Source of the DNA: Thermohalobaculum sp039028795
GTDB taxonomy: Bacteria > Pseudomonadota > Alphaproteobacteria > Rhodobacterales > Rhodobacteraceae
Assembly: GCA_039028795.1 (NCBI GenBank)
Contig: JBCCHJ010000017.1
Coordinates: 20,722-84,721 of the forward strand
DNA length: 64,000 bases
Direction of reading: 5' to 3'
Of the stretch, positions 35,230 to 43,684 are shown piece by piece. Position 1 is the stretch's first letter. Every line of letters starts with the position of its first letter. A program made the translations under genes and the position numbers. Below the pieces are notes generated by a model, which was not told where the DNA came from, did no database searches, and saw nothing but the letters and a program-made list of their open reading frames with translations.

Positions 35230-37443
35230 ATGACCGATATTTTCACGATGGATGTCCAAGATGGAATCGCCACGATCACTTGGGATCTGCCTGGCGCCAG
35301 CATGAACATTCTGAACGAACCGGGGGTTCGGCAGTTGGACACGCTGGTCGATCAGGCAATCGCAGACGAATCCGTGAAGGGCGTGATCCTGACCTCGGGC
35401 AAGGCCGACTTTGCTGCTGGCATGGACCTGAATGTGATCGCCGAGACGAAGGCTAGGGCGGCGGCCAGCGGGGGTCACACGCCAGAAGCGATCTTCAATC
35501 AGCTGATGGAAATGCACGGAGTGCTTCGCAAGATCGAACGGGCGGGCGCCGATCCGAAAACCAACAAAGGCGGCAAGCCGTTCGTCTGGGCCGCGCCTGG
35601 CACGGCTTTGGGTATCGGCCTGGAACTGGGTCTGGCCTGCCACTATCGTGTCGCCGCTGATAACCCTAAGGCCAAAATCGGCCTGCCGGAAATCCTGGTT
35701 GGCATCTTCCCAGGGATGGGCGGTACAACGCGTCTGATCCGGATGCTCGGGCTGATGGGCTCGGCCGAGGCATTGCTGCAGGGCAAGACCTACGAGCCGA
35801 AGAAGGCCAAGGCGCTGATGCTGATCGACAAGGTTGTCCCGGCAGAGGACTTGATCTCCGAAGCCCGGGAATGGCTGAACAACGCCTCTGAGAAAAACGC
35901 GGTCAAGCCGTGGGATGAAAAGGGCTTCAAGATCCCCGGTGGTGGCCCCTACCACCCCAAAGGGTTCGAGATGTTCCTGGGCGGCGTGGTCATGACCCAT
36001 GGCAAAACTCAGGGCGTCTACCCGGCAGCCAAGGCGATGCTCAGCGCCGCCTATGAAGGCGCCATGGTGCCGTTTGACGCAGCCATTAGGATCGAGGCGC
36101 GGTGGTTCACCAATGTCCTGATGAACCCGTCCTCCGAGGCGATGATCCGCAGTCTCTTCATCAACAAACAGGCTCTGGAAAAAGGTGCTGTCCGGCCTGC
36201 TGGCGTGCCAGACATGTCCGTAAAGAAAGTCGGTGTCCTGGGCGCTGGCATGATGGGCGCCGGTATCGCCTATGTTTCAGCCAATGCCGGGATTGAAGTC
36301 GTGCTGCTGGACCGTGATCTGGAGGCCGCGGAAAAGGGCAAGGCCTATTCCGAGGGCATCCTCGACAAGGGCATGAAGCGCAAGAAGGTGACCGAGGAAA
36401 AGAAGGCCGAGGTCTTGGGTCGGATCCAAACGACGGCCGATTATGCCGATCTGGAGGGCTGCGATCTGATCGTCGAAGCGGTCTTCGAAGATCCAGCCAT
36501 CAAAGCCGCGGTCACCGAAGCGACCGAGGCGATGATCCCGGAAGATGCAATCTTTGCCTCCAATACGTCGACACTGCCGATCACCGACCTGGCCAAGGCA
36601 TCGAAACGGCCTGACCGGTTCATCGGCATCCACTTCTTCAGCCCGGTCGACAAGATGCTTTTGGTCGAGATCATCAAGGGTAAGGAAACCGGGGATGAGG
36701 CCGTCGCCAAGTCGCTCGATTTCGTCCGTCAGATCCGGAAAACGCCCATAGTGGTCAACGACGCCCGGTTCTTCTATGCCAACCGCTGCATCATCCCGTA
36801 CATCTACGAGGGACTGCGGATGGTGACTGAAGGCGTAAACCCGGCCCTGATCGAAAATGCCGCCAAGCAGATGGGCATGCCTTTAGGTCCGCTTCAACTG
36901 ACGGATGAGACATCACTGGAACTGGGCTACAAAATTGCCAAGGCAACGGAAGAGGCCATGGGCGATACTTATCCGCGCTCTGGGGCGGACGACTTGCTCG
37001 AGGAAATGGTCGCCAAACGCGGTCGCATGGGCAGGAAATCCGGCGCCGGCCTGTATTCCTACCGCCAAGACGGCAAGCGTGATGGTCTTTGGCAGGGCCT
37101 GGGTGAACTGTGGCCTGTGGTTGATGAACAGCCAGATCTGGAAGACGTGCAGAACCGTCTGATGATGGCGCAGACATTGGAGGCCGTCCGTGCGCTGGAG
37201 GAAGGCGTGCTGGAAGATATCCGTGAAGGCGATGTCGGTGCGATCCTGGGTTGGGGCTTTGCGCCGTGGTCAGGCGGCCCGCTGTCCTGGCTCGACATGA
37301 TGGGCGCCGCCAAAGCCAAGGAAATCTGCGATGATCTGGCTGCCCGGTTTGGCGAGCGGTTCACCACGCCTGCATTGCTTGCAGATATGGCTGCCAAAGA
37401 GGAACACTTCTACGGACGCTTCGCGCCAGCCAAGGCCGCGTGA
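35230..37443 (+). CDS. fadB: FadB/FadJ-type enoyl-CoA hydratase / 3-hydroxyacyl-CoA dehydrogenase
   Basis: A 737-residue multifunctional beta-oxidation enzyme. The N-terminal crotonase part has the oxyanion hole in GKADFAAGMDLNV and the active-site region GLACHYRVAADNPKAKIGLPEILVG, named here by its core KIGLPEILVGIFPGMGG. From about residue 330 comes the dehydrogenase, with the NAD loop VGVLGAGMMGAGIAYV and the catalytic-histidine motif FIGIHFFSPVDKM, then a C-terminal helical domain. GGAGGTAGAG precedes the ATG. It closes the beta-oxidation operon, and a strong bidirectional hairpin follows. Confidence 0.94.
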   Translation: MTDIFTMDVQDGIATITWDLPGASMNILNEPGVRQLDTLVDQAIADESVKGVILTSGKADFAAGMDLNVIAETKARAAASGGHTPEAIFNQLMEMHGVLRKIERAGADPKTNKGGKPFVWAAPGTALGIGLELGLACHYRVAADNPKAKIGLPEILVGIFPGMGGTTRLIRMLGLMGSAEALLQGKTYEPKKAKALMLIDKVVPAEDLISEAREWLNNASEKNAVKPWDEKGFKIPGGGPYHPKGFEMFLGGVVMTHGKTQGVYPAAKAMLSAAYEGAMVPFDAAIRIEARWFTNVLMNPSSEAMIRSLFINKQALEKGAVRPAGVPDMSVKKVGVLGAGMMGAGIAYVSANAGIEVVLLDRDLEAAEKGKAYSEGILDKGMKRKKVTEEKKAEVLGRIQTTADYADLEGCDLIVEAVFEDPAIKAAVTEATEAMIPEDAIFASNTSTLPITDLAKASKRPDRFIGIHFFSPVDKMLLVEIIKGKETGDEAVAKSLDFVRQIRKTPIVVNDARFFYANRCIIPYIYEGLRMVTEGVNPALIENAAKQMGMPLGPLQLTDETSLELGYKIAKATEEAMGDTYPRSGADDLLEEMVAKRGRMGRKSGAGLYSYRQDGKRDGLWQGLGELWPVVDEQPDLEDVQNRLMMAQTLEAVRALEEGVLEDIREGDVGAILGWGFAPWSGGPLSWLDMMGAAKAKEICDDLAARFGERFTTPALLADMAAKEEHFYGRFAPAKAA

Positions 37444-37483
37444 AACCGGCGGACGATAGCCCGTCAAAATCGTAAGTCATCGA

Positions 37484-37513
37484 CAAAAAAAGGTCCCGCC
37501 ATGGCGGGACCTT
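37484..37513. terminator. Bidirectional rho-independent terminator
   Basis: AAGGTCCCGCC (37490-37500) pairs perfectly with GGCGGGACCTT (37503-37513). The A7 run just before it becomes a T-tract for the minus-strand lipoprotein gene, and CTGCATTTTGG follows on the plus strand. It thus ends both fadB and the convergent lipoprotein transcript. Confidence 0.9.
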
Positions 37514-37533
37514 CTGCATTTTGGTTGCTCAGA

Positions 37534-38568
37534 CTATTTGGACTGATCGGCGACGCCTTGGTTGACCCGGTGTGTACACGGATAGGGTTGACCGTTCTTG
37601 GTACAGATCGGGCGGCCTGACGCATCGACATAGCTGAAATTCGCGAACTTCCGCTTATAGAAGGTCTGCTGCCCGTTCGCGGCGGCGGTCTGGGGCCGTG
37701 CTTCGCGTTGCTGGCGGCGTTGTTCGCGTCTGATCCGTCGTTCTTCCGCCTCCTGCTCTGCCTGGCGGCGGGCCCTGCGTTCTGCGCGGCGGCGCTCGCG
37801 TTCATCATCTGTCCGTCGCGCTTCGCGCTCCAGGCGGCGCCGCTCGCGTTCCTCGGCTGTCCGGCGGGCTTCGCGTTCCTGACGGCGAAGTTCGCGCTCT
37901 TCAGCTTCGCGCCGGGCGATCCGCTCTTGACGACGCCGTTCGCGCGCGTCTGTTTCCCTGCGGGCTTCGCGTTCCAAACGGCGACGCTCACGTTCTTCAG
38001 CTGTCCTGCGGGCTTCGCGTTCCTGACGGCGAACTTCGCGCTCTTCTGCCTCGCGACGGGCGATCCGCTCTTGACGACGGCGTTCCCGATTCTCTGCTTC
38101 CCTGCGGGCTTCGCGGCGAAGTTCACGTTCTTCTGCTTCGCGGCGTGCCTCGCGTTGCAAACGGCGGTTGCGCCGTTCCGCGCGGCGTCTGGCCTCGTCT
38201 TCTTCGATGCGACGACGTTCATCCTCCAATGCCTGAAGGCGGCGGCGTTCCGCACGGGACAAGCGGCGTTGTTCGCGCTCACGTAGGATTCGGCGTTCTT
38301 CTTCAATGCGTCGGCGCTCGGCACGGCTCAAACCAATTGGCCCGACGGCATAGACGTCATACCCCCGCGCGGCCTCCCTGCGGATGTAAGCATCGCGTTC
38401 AGCCCGGGTCGGGAAGATCCGGCCATCGCTTGTCTGGAAGGTTCCCGTGGCGCTGCTGGGCACGCGGTAAGGATCGTATACCCCTGAGGTGTGCACCGGT
38501 TTGCAGGCGCTGACTAGGATGGCGGTGGTTAGACCCAATGCTAAAAATTTCAATGTCTTAGGGCGCAT
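37534..38568 (-). CDS. Lipoprotein with long Arg/Glu charged helix repeats
   Basis: A 344-residue protein. Its lipoprotein signal ends in the lipobox LVSAC with Cys22. Residues 30-75 form a small globular part (SDGRIFPTRAERDAYIRREA). Residues 80-290 are an uninterrupted Arg/Glu-rich stretch expected to be a single long charged helix. Within it, residues 161-208 and 209-256 are an almost identical 48-residue tandem repeat (144 bp; DNA 37945-38088 and 37801-37944). The C terminus (SYVDASGRPICTKNGQPYPC) has two cysteines. A role spanning or bracing the periplasm is a guess. Confidence 0.85.
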   Translation of the reverse strand: MRPKTLKFLALGLTTAILVSACKPVHTSGVYDPYRVPSSATGTFQTSDGRIFPTRAERDAYIRREAARGYDVYAVGPIGLSRAERRRIEEERRILREREQRRLSRAERRRLQALEDERRRIEEDEARRRAERRNRRLQREARREAEERELRREARREAENRERRRQERIARREAEEREVRRQEREARRTAEERERRRLEREARRETDARERRRQERIARREAEERELRRQEREARRTAEERERRRLEREARRTDDERERRRAERRARRQAEQEAEERRIRREQRRQQREARPQTAAANGQQTFYKRKFANFSYVDASGRPICTKNGQPYPCTHRVNQGVADQSK

Positions 38569-38752
38569 CTTCTTCGTCCTCCTCGCTAGTCCACTTATTT
38601 TTCGAACGTTGTGGAAGTAGATTCCGTCCGTCGGATCACGGTGCCGTTACCGCATGAAACCGCACTCAAGGTGCCGCACGGGCCACGAAACCATTGCGAA
38701 CGGCACTGCATTGCGGCATTTCCGCGGAAACCGCTGCATTGTCGGAGCGTCC

Positions 38753-39523
38753 GTGGACACCCAGACCTATGATCCAGTAGAAGAGATTTCAGCCGGCCCA
38801 GAACCGGTAATCCCGGGCTTGGTGCTGCTCTGCGATCACGCGTCGAATGCAATTCCGCCTGCCATTGGAACGCTGGGTCTGCCGTCCGAGGATATGGCGC
38901 GGCACATCGCGTGGGATATCGGCGCGCGGGACGTTGTTTTGGCCTTGGCTGCAAAACTGGGCGCGCCGGCGGTGTTGTCGCGGTTTTCGCGACTGGTGAT
39001 CGACCCGAACCGGGGACCGAAAGACCCAACCCTGGTTATGCGTCTTTATGATGGGACGCCGATCCCCGGCAACCGGGCCGTGGATGCGGATGACATTTCT
39101 GCGCGGCGGGCCAACTTGCATCAACCCTATCATGACCGGATCAGCGCAGTGATCGACGGAATGATCGCAGCGGGGACGCAGCCACACTTGATTTCGGTGC
39201 ATTCGTTTACGCGCCAATTGCGCGGAAAAGCGTCGCGGCCCTGGCACGCCGGAGTGTTGTGGGATCAGGACTTTCGCCTGGCCGGGCCGCTTTTGGACAT
39301 CCTGCGTGCCGATGGGGATCTGGTTGTTGGCGACAATGAACCCTATCTTGGCAGTCTGCCCGGCGATACCATGTGGACCCATGGAACCTCACGCGGGCTG
39401 CCGCATGCGTTGATCGAGATCCGAAATGATCTCATCGCTGACGAATTCGGCGCCTCGGCTTGGGCGGACAGGCTTGCCCAGTTGATCCCTGAAGCTGTTT
39501 GGAAAATGGAGAATTCAACATGA
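38753..39523 (+). CDS. N-formylglutamate amidohydrolase family protein
   Basis: A 257-residue member of the FGase family, which hydrolyses N-formyl-L-glutamate (last step of one histidine degradation route) or related amides. Visible motifs are LLCDHASNAIP, SRLVIDPNRGP, SVHSFTRQL and VGDNEPY, all typical zinc-site surroundings. GTG at 38753 is chosen because GGAG stands five bases upstream; an ATG at 38654 would add 33 non-homologous residues. No hut genes are adjacent, so the histidine pathway role is not confirmed. It overlaps DUF1244. Confidence 0.88.
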   Translation: MDTQTYDPVEEISAGPEPVIPGLVLLCDHASNAIPPAIGTLGLPSEDMARHIAWDIGARDVVLALAAKLGAPAVLSRFSRLVIDPNRGPKDPTLVMRLYDGTPIPGNRAVDADDISARRANLHQPYHDRISAVIDGMIAAGTQPHLISVHSFTRQLRGKASRPWHAGVLWDQDFRLAGPLLDILRADGDLVVGDNEPYLGSLPGDTMWTHGTSRGLPHALIEIRNDLIADEFGASAWADRLAQLIPEAVWKMENST

Positions 39524-39816
39524 CCGATCCAACCAAAGAGGCGCTTGAAGCGGCCGTCTTTCGGCGTCTGCGCGATCACCTGCGCGCGCGGACTGATGTG
39601 CAGAACATCGATTTGATGAACCTAAGCGGGTTCTGCCGGAACTGTCTCAGCCGCTGGTATGCCGAGGCCGCAGCAGAACAAGGTATCGATATCGACAAGG
39701 CTGAATCGCGTGAGATTGTCTACGGGATGCCCTATGACGACTGGCGCGATAAATTCCAGACCGAAGCGACGGATGCCCAGAAAGCGGCCTTTGACGCAGC
39801 ACCGAAGGACCACTGA
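39520..39816 (+). CDS. DUF1244 family protein
   Basis: A 98-residue protein of the small DUF1244 family, with VFRRLRDHLRARTDVQNIDLM and the characteristic GFCRNCLSRWY and YGMPYDDWRDKFQ patterns. Two close cysteines (FCRNC) could bind metal, but this is not shown. ATGA overlap with the amidohydrolase gene indicates coupling. The function is unknown. Confidence 0.88.
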   Translation: MTDPTKEALEAAVFRRLRDHLRARTDVQNIDLMNLSGFCRNCLSRWYAEAAAEQGIDIDKAESREIVYGMPYDDWRDKFQTEATDAQKAAFDAAPKDH

Positions 39817-39840
39817 CACCAAAATGTCCTTGGAGGTTGG

Positions 39841-39872
39841 GCCTCGCGCCCTTCGCCCGTAGGCTTGTTTTT
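39841..39872 (+). terminator. Weak rho-independent terminator after DUF1244
   Basis: GCCT (39841-39844) can pair with AGGC (39861-39864) around a GC-rich interior and is followed by TTGTTTTTT. The stem is short, so confidence is low, but the T-tract is clear and the position between convergent genes fits. Confidence 0.35.
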
Positions 39873-39892
39873 TGGCCGGGGGGGGCAGGCCG

Positions 39893-41443
39893 TCAGCGAT
39901 ACACGAAAGACAGCACCAGGGACTGGTCCGTTTGGCTCATGACCCTGAAGACGATGTGCTGGCCTTCCTCTCCGGCCTTGGCAAGCGAGACGTAGGTATT
40001 GCCCTCGATGGCGGGAATGTCGTGCTTGCGATAGCCGTCGCCGGGAATGCTGACTTCACTTAAGGGGATGCCGCCGATATTGCCCAGATCGACCAAACCA
40101 CGCTGATCGCGGTTGTTCGCCCAGAACATTGCCCCGCCGTTCTCGTCAATGCCCACATAGAAGTCGCCGCCGGTCAGGCGCGATCGCTCTCCGGATTTGA
40201 AGTGATAGCTGTCGCCATCGAAAAGCGTCACCTCTGCCGATGGTGTCCGGTCCCCCGACCAGGTGTCGAAGCTGATTTTCAACTCTTCTGACACCGCGTC
40301 GATCCGAAGAGATGCATAGCGGTTGCGATTGGTTCGGACACAAATGTATTGGCCCGCCTGGGCTTTTATGTCTGCCGTAGAATAGGTTTTGGCCTCGCAC
40401 TGGCCTTGATCCACGGGCTGCCGCCCTGCCACAGCGAAGGCCGCGCCGTTCTTGGGCTGGATCAGGCGGTTTTGCGGGTCCCGTCCCTCAAACCGGATGT
40501 CATGGGCTTCCCGACCCCCGGCGGGCGCGTTGTCCAAATCCATCACCTGATTGGGGGTAAGAAAGAACTGGCCCGACGCATGGATGCCGGGCAGCTTTTC
40601 CCGTTCGACCAGCAGTGCCACTGCCGAGCCGGCACGGATCATCGCGCCCGCCCGGGATTTTTGATTGTATACTTGGCCGGGCGCATATTTTCCCAACGTG
40701 AAAAATTCGAGTTCCCCGACCTTGAGCCCCAGATCGGCAAGGCGTGTTCGCGCCACGTCCAGGCTTAGTCCGCGCAATTCGGGCATCGCGACCCGCTCAG
40801 AGGACGGCGGTTTCGGACGCGGCTGCACCGGCGGGCTGGGTCTCTCCGCCACGGTTTCACTAGGGGGGAGCCGTTGCTGCCCGATGGTGCTCTCGATCCA
40901 ATCCGAGCCCAGCCAACCCACCAGGCCCAGGGCCGCGACAGCGACTGCCCCCAAGGCCCAAAGGCGGTGACGGCTCCGACCGCTGCCTCCACGATCCAGG
41001 CTGTCAATCAGTTCCTTGACATCGTAGTCCCAGCGGCGGTCGGTGATCTCTATCCCCTGGCGCCGGCTCAGATTTTTCAGGTCGTCCGGCAGATCCTCGG
41101 GTGATGGCATGGTGGCGCCGTGCACCAGAACCGGGATCACCCGGATATTCCGTTCCAGGGCCTTCGCGATCTCCAGGCGCACGAAATCGTGCGGATCGGT
41201 CAGGCGGCGCGTGCCGTCCGGGTTCTTGATAGTCACCCAATTCCGCCCGATCATGGCCAATAACGCGTCGCAGCGGCCGACGGCGCGGTCAATGGCTTCG
41301 ACGAAATTTTCCCCCGGTGCGATACTGCCTGAGACGTCCCAAAAGACGTCTTCTGCGCCGAAATGCGTTCGCAGCCGGTCGAAGAGACGCCCGGCATGAC
41401 CTGCCGTGTCTTCCCTGCGATAGCTCAGAAAAATCGATGGCAT
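39893..41443 (-). CDS. TIR-domain, single-TM, PASTA-domain protein
   Basis: A 516-residue protein with an unusual layout. Residues 2-150 are a bacterial TIR domain (SIFLSYRREDTAGHAGRLFD; FWDVSGSIAPGENFVEAID; DFVRLEIAKAL with Glu91, the position of the NADase glutamate in catalytic TIRs). A basic stretch, one membrane helix (about 162-180, LWALGAVAVAALGLVGWLG), a Pro-rich linker (192-216), one PASTA domain (219-281) and an unrecognised beta-rich C-terminal domain follow. The TIR would be cytoplasmic and PASTA periplasmic. GGAG lies eight bases before ATG 41443. PASTA usually senses muropeptides. Confidence 0.85.
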   Translation of the reverse strand: MPSIFLSYRREDTAGHAGRLFDRLRTHFGAEDVFWDVSGSIAPGENFVEAIDRAVGRCDALLAMIGRNWVTIKNPDGTRRLTDPHDFVRLEIAKALERNIRVIPVLVHGATMPSPEDLPDDLKNLSRRQGIEITDRRWDYDVKELIDSLDRGGSGRSRHRLWALGAVAVAALGLVGWLGSDWIESTIGQQRLPPSETVAERPSPPVQPRPKPPSSERVAMPELRGLSLDVARTRLADLGLKVGELEFFTLGKYAPGQVYNQKSRAGAMIRAGSAVALLVEREKLPGIHASGQFFLTPNQVMDLDNAPAGGREAHDIRFEGRDPQNRLIQPKNGAAFAVAGRQPVDQGQCEAKTYSTADIKAQAGQYICVRTNRNRYASLRIDAVSEELKISFDTWSGDRTPSAEVTLFDGDSYHFKSGERSRLTGGDFYVGIDENGGAMFWANNRDQRGLVDLGNIGGIPLSEVSIPGDGYRKHDIPAIEGNTYVSLAKAGEEGQHIVFRVMSQTDQSLVLSFVYR

Positions 41444-41616
41444 CCCGCGCACTCCGACCCCGCCCCCATAGCGGGCCAGACTAGTCTACCGCGATCCCGA
41501 AAAAATTTCATGGGCCAGTAACCATCCCGAGCCGGAAAAGCCGGTCGCGAGCGGGCTTGCCGGGCCGACTGCACGCCCCTATAAGGCGCGCTCCGCTCCA
41601 TTTGAAAGGGTTCCTC

Positions 41617-41880
41617 ATGTCTGATGAGTCGGTCTCTACCACCTCTGTTGCCGCTGGCCAATTGCGCAGTGTTGTCGAACGCATCGAGCGTTTGGAGGAG
41701 GAAAAGAAAGAGGTCGCAGAGCAGATTAAGGAAGTCTATGCCGAGGCGAAAGCCAACGGCTTCGATGGCAAGACCCTGCGCAAGATCGTGGCCCTGCGCA
41801 AGAAGCCGACCGAAGAGCGCGAAGAGGAAGAGGCATTGCTGGATCTCTACATGTCCGCGCTTGGCATGTTGCCCGGCTAA
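41617..41880 (+). CDS. gapR: GapR family DNA-binding protein (DUF2312)
   Basis: An 87-residue, mostly coiled-coil protein of the DUF2312 family. The Caulobacter member GapR is a nucleoid-associated protein that clamps overtwisted AT-rich DNA ahead of replication and transcription. Here AAGQLRSVVERIERLEEEKK forms the first helix and the conserved GFDGKTLRKIVALRKK follows. The ATG at 41617 has GAAAGGG upstream. The stop abuts the start of the next gene with no gap, so the two are co-transcribed. Confidence 0.9.
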   Translation: MSDESVSTTSVAAGQLRSVVERIERLEEEKKEVAEQIKEVYAEAKANGFDGKTLRKIVALRKKPTEEREEEEALLDLYMSALGMLPG

Positions 41881-42942
41881 ATGGTCCACCGGTTGCGCAT
41901 TGCTACCTGGAACATCTGCTGGTTTGCCAATCTCTTCGATGATGATGACAACCCTGTCATCGATGATCAGCGATCCGCGCTTTATGGCGTAACACGCAGA
42001 GAGCAGGCAGCCGCTGTAGACAGGGTCCTAAGGCGCATAGATGCAGATCTTTGGGCGATCATCGAGGCGCCAAATACCGGCAGAACACAATCGACGACCC
42101 GGGCTTTGGAAGGTTTCGCCAATGCTGTCGGACTGCGCCAGTTTCGGGCGGTAACCGGCTTTCCCTCTGAAACTGAACAGGAAATCGCGCTGCTCTATGA
42201 TCCGGACCGGATCTCGGCGCAGCATGATCCGCTTGGATCGGTGCTGACCGAGGCGGATGATCCGAAAGAGCCCCGCTTCCAACTCGCCCCTCGTTTTGAC
42301 GGTGTCTATCCATTGGATCTGGACGGCGACGGTCAGGTCGACCTGCACCGGTTCTCAAAACCGCCCTTGGAGGCGGATGTTCATGCGCGGTCCAGCGGGC
42401 GGCATCTGCGCGTCATTGCGGTGCATGCGAAATCCAAAGCGCCGCATGGTGCTGATGATGCCGAAGATGTCGCGCGCATCTCGCTGATGAACCGGCGCAA
42501 GCAACTGGCGCAATGCGCCTGGATCCGTGCCCGGGTCGACGAACATCTGGGCCGCGGCGACGATGTGATCGTGCTGGGCGATTTCAACGACGGCCCGGGG
42601 CTGGACAAATACGAACGCGTCTTCGGCCGGTCTGGCGTCGAGATCGTCATCGGTCATTTGGGAACACCAGAGATGCGCCTGCATACGCCTTTCGTCTGGG
42701 ATCGGCGCCACCCTTCGGGGGATCGTCCAGCCACCGCACGCTTTTATAACCGCGCGCGCGGCGGGTATCTGAATGCGCTGATCGACTTCATCATGCTGAG
42801 CCCAGGCCTTATGGATGCCAAGCCGGAATGGCGCATCTGGCATCCGTTCGATGATGCGGAATGTTTCAAGGATGCCGGGATGCAAGCGGCCTTGTTGGCT
42901 GCGTCAGATCATTTCCCGGTATCGGTGGAATTGTCGCTATAG
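41881..42942 (+). CDS. Endonuclease/exonuclease/phosphatase family protein
   Basis: A 353-residue protein of the metal-dependent EEP fold (DNase I-like). The blocks are IATWNICWFANLF (metal Asn), a central HAKSK, IVLGDFNDGPG (Asp and Asn) and SDHFPVSVEL (Asp-His). The catalytic set is complete, and the substrate could be DNA, RNA or a phosphoester. It begins immediately after the gapR stop with no independent ribosome binding site, so expression must be coupled. That pairing suggests a DNA-related role, but only by association. Confidence 0.87.
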   Translation: MVHRLRIATWNICWFANLFDDDDNPVIDDQRSALYGVTRREQAAAVDRVLRRIDADLWAIIEAPNTGRTQSTTRALEGFANAVGLRQFRAVTGFPSETEQEIALLYDPDRISAQHDPLGSVLTEADDPKEPRFQLAPRFDGVYPLDLDGDGQVDLHRFSKPPLEADVHARSSGRHLRVIAVHAKSKAPHGADDAEDVARISLMNRRKQLAQCAWIRARVDEHLGRGDDVIVLGDFNDGPGLDKYERVFGRSGVEIVIGHLGTPEMRLHTPFVWDRRHPSGDRPATARFYNRARGGYLNALIDFIMLSPGLMDAKPEWRIWHPFDDAECFKDAGMQAALLAASDHFPVSVELSL

Positions 42943-43330
42943 TTGTAACCGCTGGGGCGGCACTGGAACGACTTTTGTCGTGACGACTTTGCGGGTTTTC
43001 CACGAAGAGTTGCCCGACGACATCGACGACGACAATTGTCCGTTAATTCCTCGCTAACCCGATACGCGATGACAGTATTTGACGACATCGAAACGATGCG
43101 CCGCCAAAATCTTAAGTCAGTCTAAACGATGTCAGTTCACCTAGGATCGTGCCCGTAACGCACCCGTGGCCCGGCATGGACAGCACCCGTCGCTCAGTGG
43201 TCAGCGCAATGAAGAAATGCGCGAAGGAGCCGCCCCGATATGCGGGCGTCACGCAGTCCATCGGAACGGTCGTTGCAGTCGAGCGAAACGATCAGATCGC
43301 AGGAGTTGCTTCAGCGGAAGATCGTTCAGG
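42943..43330. other. Intergenic region without a supported gene
   Basis: A 388-base stretch between the convergent EEP gene and a small exported-protein gene. It contains a small hairpin ACGAC-TTTT-GTCGT at 42968-42981, 26 bases after the EEP stop, and a palindrome GACAATTGTC at 43031-43040. An open frame at 43149-43463 mostly overlaps the exported-protein gene in antisense and lacks a recognisable domain. No RNA gene was seen. Confidence 0.55.
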
Positions 43331-43639
43331 TCAGACGCTGGGACAGCCTTCTGAAACCTGCCGCCAGAACGGGTTATTCGTGGCCATCACGCAGCGTGCC
43401 GTGAAGGACCGCGACCCGATGGTCAGGCACACCGTCTTGCCAAGCTCGATCCGTTCTCCCTGACTGTCCGTGCAGAAGCAATCGGGATAGCGGAAGCCGT
43501 CCTTCGGCTTGGGCGGATTGTAGATATCGGCTTGGGCCGGCGTAAATTGCGGCTGAGCCGTCGCTGGCTCGGCATGTGCGGATTGCGCAGAAAGTCCAAG
43601 TCCCGCGCAAAGAAATGCTATGAACACGGTCTTTTTCAT
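43331..43639 (-). CDS. Small exported cysteine-containing protein
   Basis: A 102-residue protein with a signal peptide (KKTVFIAFLCAGLGLSAQSAHA, cleavage near residue 23). The mature part holds four cysteines in DCFCTDSQGERIELGKTVCL and FTARCVMATNNPFW plus a final GC. They suggest two disulphides in a small periplasmic domain, a pattern I associate with short conserved Rhodobacteraceae proteins. No function is known to me. It is transcribed alone. Confidence 0.8.
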   Translation of the reverse strand: MKKTVFIAFLCAGLGLSAQSAHAEPATAQPQFTPAQADIYNPPKPKDGFRYPDCFCTDSQGERIELGKTVCLTIGSRSFTARCVMATNNPFWRQVSEGCPSV

Positions 43640-43684
43640 ACATCATAAGCTACACGGTCACATCTTAAGATGCAATTCACGCTT

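Noticed and set aside
37708..38286. A 192-residue open frame antisense to the repeat-rich lipoprotein
   Set aside because: It is the complement of the Arg/Glu-coding repeats, giving an artificial Leu/Phe/Ala/Cys-rich product; the lipoprotein strand has a signal peptide, lipobox and matched terminator.
43149..43463. A 104-residue plus-strand frame
   Set aside because: Its 3' half is antisense to a gene with a clear signal peptide and cysteine pattern, and it has no recognised family.
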